Of a stretch of 64,000 nt of DNA, positions 61,041 to 64,000 are shown piece by piece. Each line of letters opens with the position of its first letter. The first letter of the stretch is position 1. Source of the stretch: Bacteroidales bacterium (GTDB lineage: Bacteria; Bacteroidota; Bacteroidia; Bacteroidales; UBA10428); contig JAFGRC010000024.1 of assembly GCA_016935355.1 (NCBI GenBank), positions 1 to 64,000 of the forward strand. Reading direction: 5' to 3'. The position numbers and the translations under genes are program-made. The notes under the pieces are model-generated. The model saw only the letters and a program-made list of their open reading frames with translations. It searched no databases and had not been told where the DNA came from.

Positions 61041-61985
61041 ATGAACCATGATCATATACTTGTAAAGATTTTGTTTATTATATTTACACAAATTACAACC
61101 GTGACAGGCAGTAAAATCAACCGGGTGATTCAGATTGGAAGTAAAGAACTCGGTATTCTGGCAGTCATCAGTCTGGGTGTTTTTCTGTTCGTCCTTTTCT
61201 TTCAACCTTTCCCATTTGAATACAGGGATTTTAATGACAGTTTACTGTTTATTGCAGGACTGGGAGGTATTGTTTTTCTCATCCTCTGGATCACCAGGAT
61301 CATATTCTCTTTCCCCTGGAATTCAAGGCAGGATCAAAATCCTGATGACCTGATGCCATCCTATCTTCATGGATTCCTGATCCTGGTCCTCTGTTCGGTT
61401 GCTTTTTTATTCTATCTGCGTTATGTGGGAAAAATACCCGTTACTTTTTATAATGCCTTTAAGGTGGTTTTAATTTGTTTTGTTCCTCCGCTGGTACTTA
61501 GGCTGTATTATACATACAAGCGTCTTGCGCTTCAAAGCAAAATCCTGGAATATGAAAGAGAAAGCCTGCAAGGGCAAATTGAATCTTACAGGGAAAACAA
61601 CCTGAACAAAAGAATTGAGTTCATTACCGATAACATCAGGGAAAACCTGATGCTGCTGCCGAGAGATATCGTATGTATCAGATCAGCAGACAATTATGTG
61701 GAAATCATTCATAAGGAAGAAGAACTTTTTAAAAAGAAACTGATCAGAAATACACTCAGAAATGTTGAACAAATGCTGAAACCCTGGTCGGTTTTTATCC
61801 GTTGTCACCGTACCTGCATTGTAAACATTCTTCATGTACAAAATCTCTATAAAAAGTATAACAACCACCACATTAAGATCAAGGGATATGATGAAGAGAT
61901 TCCTGTCTCGCGGCAGTACCTTTTCCGACTTAAAGAAGCCCTGGATAAGGGCCAGGGGCAGATAAAATTCGCCCCCGCCGACTGA
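61041..61985 (+). CDS. membrane-anchored LytTR DNA-binding protein
   Basis: ~4 TM segments then IVCIRSADNYVEIIHKEEELFKKKLIRNTLRNVEQMLKPWSVFIRCHRTCIVNILHVQNLYKKYNNH. Confidence 0.9.
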   Translation: MNHDHILVKILFIIFTQITTVTGSKINRVIQIGSKELGILAVISLGVFLFVLFFQPFPFEYRDFNDSLLFIAGLGGIVFLILWITRIIFSFPWNSRQDQNPDDLMPSYLHGFLILVLCSVAFLFYLRYVGKIPVTFYNAFKVVLICFVPPLVLRLYYTYKRLALQSKILEYERESLQGQIESYRENNLNKRIEFITDNIRENLMLLPRDIVCIRSADNYVEIIHKEEELFKKKLIRNTLRNVEQMLKPWSVFIRCHRTCIVNILHVQNLYKKYNNHHIKIKGYDEEIPVSRQYLFRLKEALDKGQGQIKFAPAD

Positions 61986-62110
61986 AACTCGCCTCCCGTA
62001 ATCGTTTTATGCCACTTATCAGCCGCTGCTGGTCCCTAAAATTTTCCCGGAACATGTTATGGATATAACTTTATCCCGGATTATGAATTCTTTATTTTAT
62101 TAATTCTTTA

Positions 62111-63598
62111 TTGATCATGAATATATTACTTGTATATCCCAAATTCCCCGATACTTACTGGAGTTTCAAACATGCACTGAAATTCATTTCCAAAAAATCC
62201 CTGAACATTCCGCTCGGACTGATCACTGTTGCTTCAATGTTGCCGGAAACGTGGAATAAGAAACTAACCGATATGAATGTTTCAAAGTTGAAAGAAAAGG
62301 ATATTGCATGGGCTGACTTTGTATTCATCAGTGCAATGGCTGTGCAGTCCGCCTCAGTCAGGGAGGTTGTCAGACAATGCATACAATTAAATACCAGAAT
62401 TGTGGCCGGTGGACCATTGTTTACTGAAGAATTTGAACAGTTCCCTGATGTTGATCATCTTGTTCTGAATGAAGCGGAAGTCACACTGCCTTTGTTTATC
62501 AGTGATCTGAACAACGGGGTTTTAAAGAGAATTTACCGGACCGATCAGTTTGCAGATATAACCCAATCACCTGTTCCGGATTATTCACTGCTCAGCCACC
62601 GGCATTATGCAATGGCCGGGATCCAATATTCCCGGGGTTGTCCGTTCGATTGCGAATTCTGTGACATCACTGCTTTGTTCGGACGGCGTGTCCGGACAAA
62701 AACTCCCGCTCAGATCATTGATGAACTCACCTTGATGCATAAATCGGGATGGCGTGGAAGTGTGTTCTTTGTTGATGACAATTTTATTGGACATAAAAAG
62801 AAAATTAAGACCGAACTTTTACCGGAAATGATCAGATGGATGAAAGCAAATAAACAGCCGTTTATTTTTACTACTGAAGCATCCATAAATCTTGCGGACG
62901 ACAAGGAACTTATGGAGATGATGGTCGCTGCCGGTTTCAACAAAGTCTTTGTTGGTATTGAAACACCCGAAGAATTATGTCTGACGGAATGTAACAAGTT
63001 TCAAAACAACAAGCGGGATATGGTATATAATGTAAAATGCATTCAACAGTCGGGAATGGAGGTCACCGCAGGTTTTATCGTTGGATTTGACAATGACCCG
63101 GACAATATTTTTCAGCGCCAGGTCGATTTTATTCAGCAGAGCGGCATCATCACTGCGATGGTAGGATTGCTCAATGCACCACGTCTGTCAAAATTATACC
63201 AGCGTTTGCATGGTGAAGGAAGAATCATTTCGTCATTCTCCGGTGACAACACCGATTATTCCATGAACTTCATCCCCAAAATGGACAGGGAAACGCTGAT
63301 GAAAGGTTACCAGAAGATCATTCACGGGATCTATTCCAGTAAATCCTATTATGACAGGGTGCTGCTGTTCCTGAAAAACTATGATCCGCCCTTCAAGGCA
63401 CAACGCAAAATCACATTGAAAAAGCTCTCAGCACTTTTGAAATCCATCCTGATTCTGGGGATCCTGAAAAAAGATCGGCAATACTACTGGAACCTCTTTT
63501 TCTGGGCTCTGTTCAATAAACCGAAATCCTTTCCCCTGGCCGTTACATACAGCATCTACGGTTATCATTTCAGAAAGGTATTCCACAGGGACATTTGA
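62111..63598 (+). CDS. B12-binding-domain radical SAM protein (DUF4070-like)
   Basis: YSRGCPFDCEFCDITALFGRRVRTKTPAQIIDEL...FVDDNFIGHKKK. Confidence 0.94.
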   Translation: MIMNILLVYPKFPDTYWSFKHALKFISKKSLNIPLGLITVASMLPETWNKKLTDMNVSKLKEKDIAWADFVFISAMAVQSASVREVVRQCIQLNTRIVAGGPLFTEEFEQFPDVDHLVLNEAEVTLPLFISDLNNGVLKRIYRTDQFADITQSPVPDYSLLSHRHYAMAGIQYSRGCPFDCEFCDITALFGRRVRTKTPAQIIDELTLMHKSGWRGSVFFVDDNFIGHKKKIKTELLPEMIRWMKANKQPFIFTTEASINLADDKELMEMMVAAGFNKVFVGIETPEELCLTECNKFQNNKRDMVYNVKCIQQSGMEVTAGFIVGFDNDPDNIFQRQVDFIQQSGIITAMVGLLNAPRLSKLYQRLHGEGRIISSFSGDNTDYSMNFIPKMDRETLMKGYQKIIHGIYSSKSYYDRVLLFLKNYDPPFKAQRKITLKKLSALLKSILILGILKKDRQYYWNLFFWALFNKPKSFPLAVTYSIYGYHFRKVFHRDI

Positions 63599-63798
63599 TT
63601 CAGCCGTTTTTTTAATAATTGGTTGTATCTGGTATTTTTGTATCCGGAAATCAATCAGACACTTTGGAACCCATACACAGCTGCTGGGCAAAACAGACTG
63701 CCAAAAACGCAATTTTATACAGGAGCGTGGTCTTTGTGAGAACATTGCATTATATTCGCTGGCAACAACAATGCATCGTTAACCATTATTATCATAAC

Positions 63799-64000
63799 AT
63801 GTCACGGAAAATCATCCTGTTCATCATTGGCATCCTGTTTACAGCCAATTTCTTCGTCACAGCTCAAAAAAATCTTTCCATTGAAGATTGCGTAACCGGA
63901 TACGCATCTTACCTCAGGCCTGCGGACCTGGAAAAGATATCATGGCGGCCGGCAACCTGCAACTTCACCTATGTCGAAGCGGAAAAACTGGTACAGGTAC
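63799..64000 (+). CDS. S9/DPP-IV-like peptidase N-terminus, truncated by window
   Basis: MSRKIILFIIGILFTANFFVTAQKNLSIEDCVTGYASYLRPADLEKISWRP... Confidence 0.55.
   Translation, partial: MSRKIILFIIGILFTANFFVTAQKNLSIEDCVTGYASYLRPADLEKISWRPATCNFTYVEAEKLVQV

Overview
This is a Bacteroidota-type chromosome window, judged from TAnnTTTG-like promoters, TonB receptors, LytS/LytTR pairs and integrase type. Positions 1 to ~10.65 kb are the integrase end of a prophage or satellite-like element inserted at a tRNA-Pro(UGG) 3' half. It carries a tyrosine recombinase, HTH/excisionase-like protein, replication-initiator-like protein with internal 11-bp repeats, S78 prohead protease, P27-type terminase small subunit and a tail-like protein. 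Next to it lie three decayed genes with in-frame stops (10.9-12.4 kb). The rest is mostly chromosomal. The main candidate for a poorly described system is a metal/Fe-S regulon at 19-40 kb. It contains (i) an 8-gene ORP (orange protein)-like operon with two NifX-like proteins, two DUF5320-like proteins, two ferredoxin-MinD ATPases, a radical SAM protein and a peptide deformylase. It also contains (ii) an ArsP_2-like permease divergent from a VOC/FAD-disulfide-reductase pair, and (iii) a DUF134/zinc-ribbon regulator. All three units carry the same palindrome, TGAAC-N4-GTTCA, beside a promoter-like element. Adjacent is a NikR-TonB receptor-FecCD ABC locus with a TrmO/TsaA-FmdE fusion and a GTGTTAC-N13-ATAACAC dyad ending 1 bp before the nikR start codon. 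Other points of interest are two receiver domains lacking the phosphoacceptor Asp, a 1527-aa tandem-GAF/receiver/PPDK_N protein, and duplicated (one truncated) lipoprotein-like O-methyltransferases next to APC transporters. Family calls come from motif recognition by eye; no searches were run.
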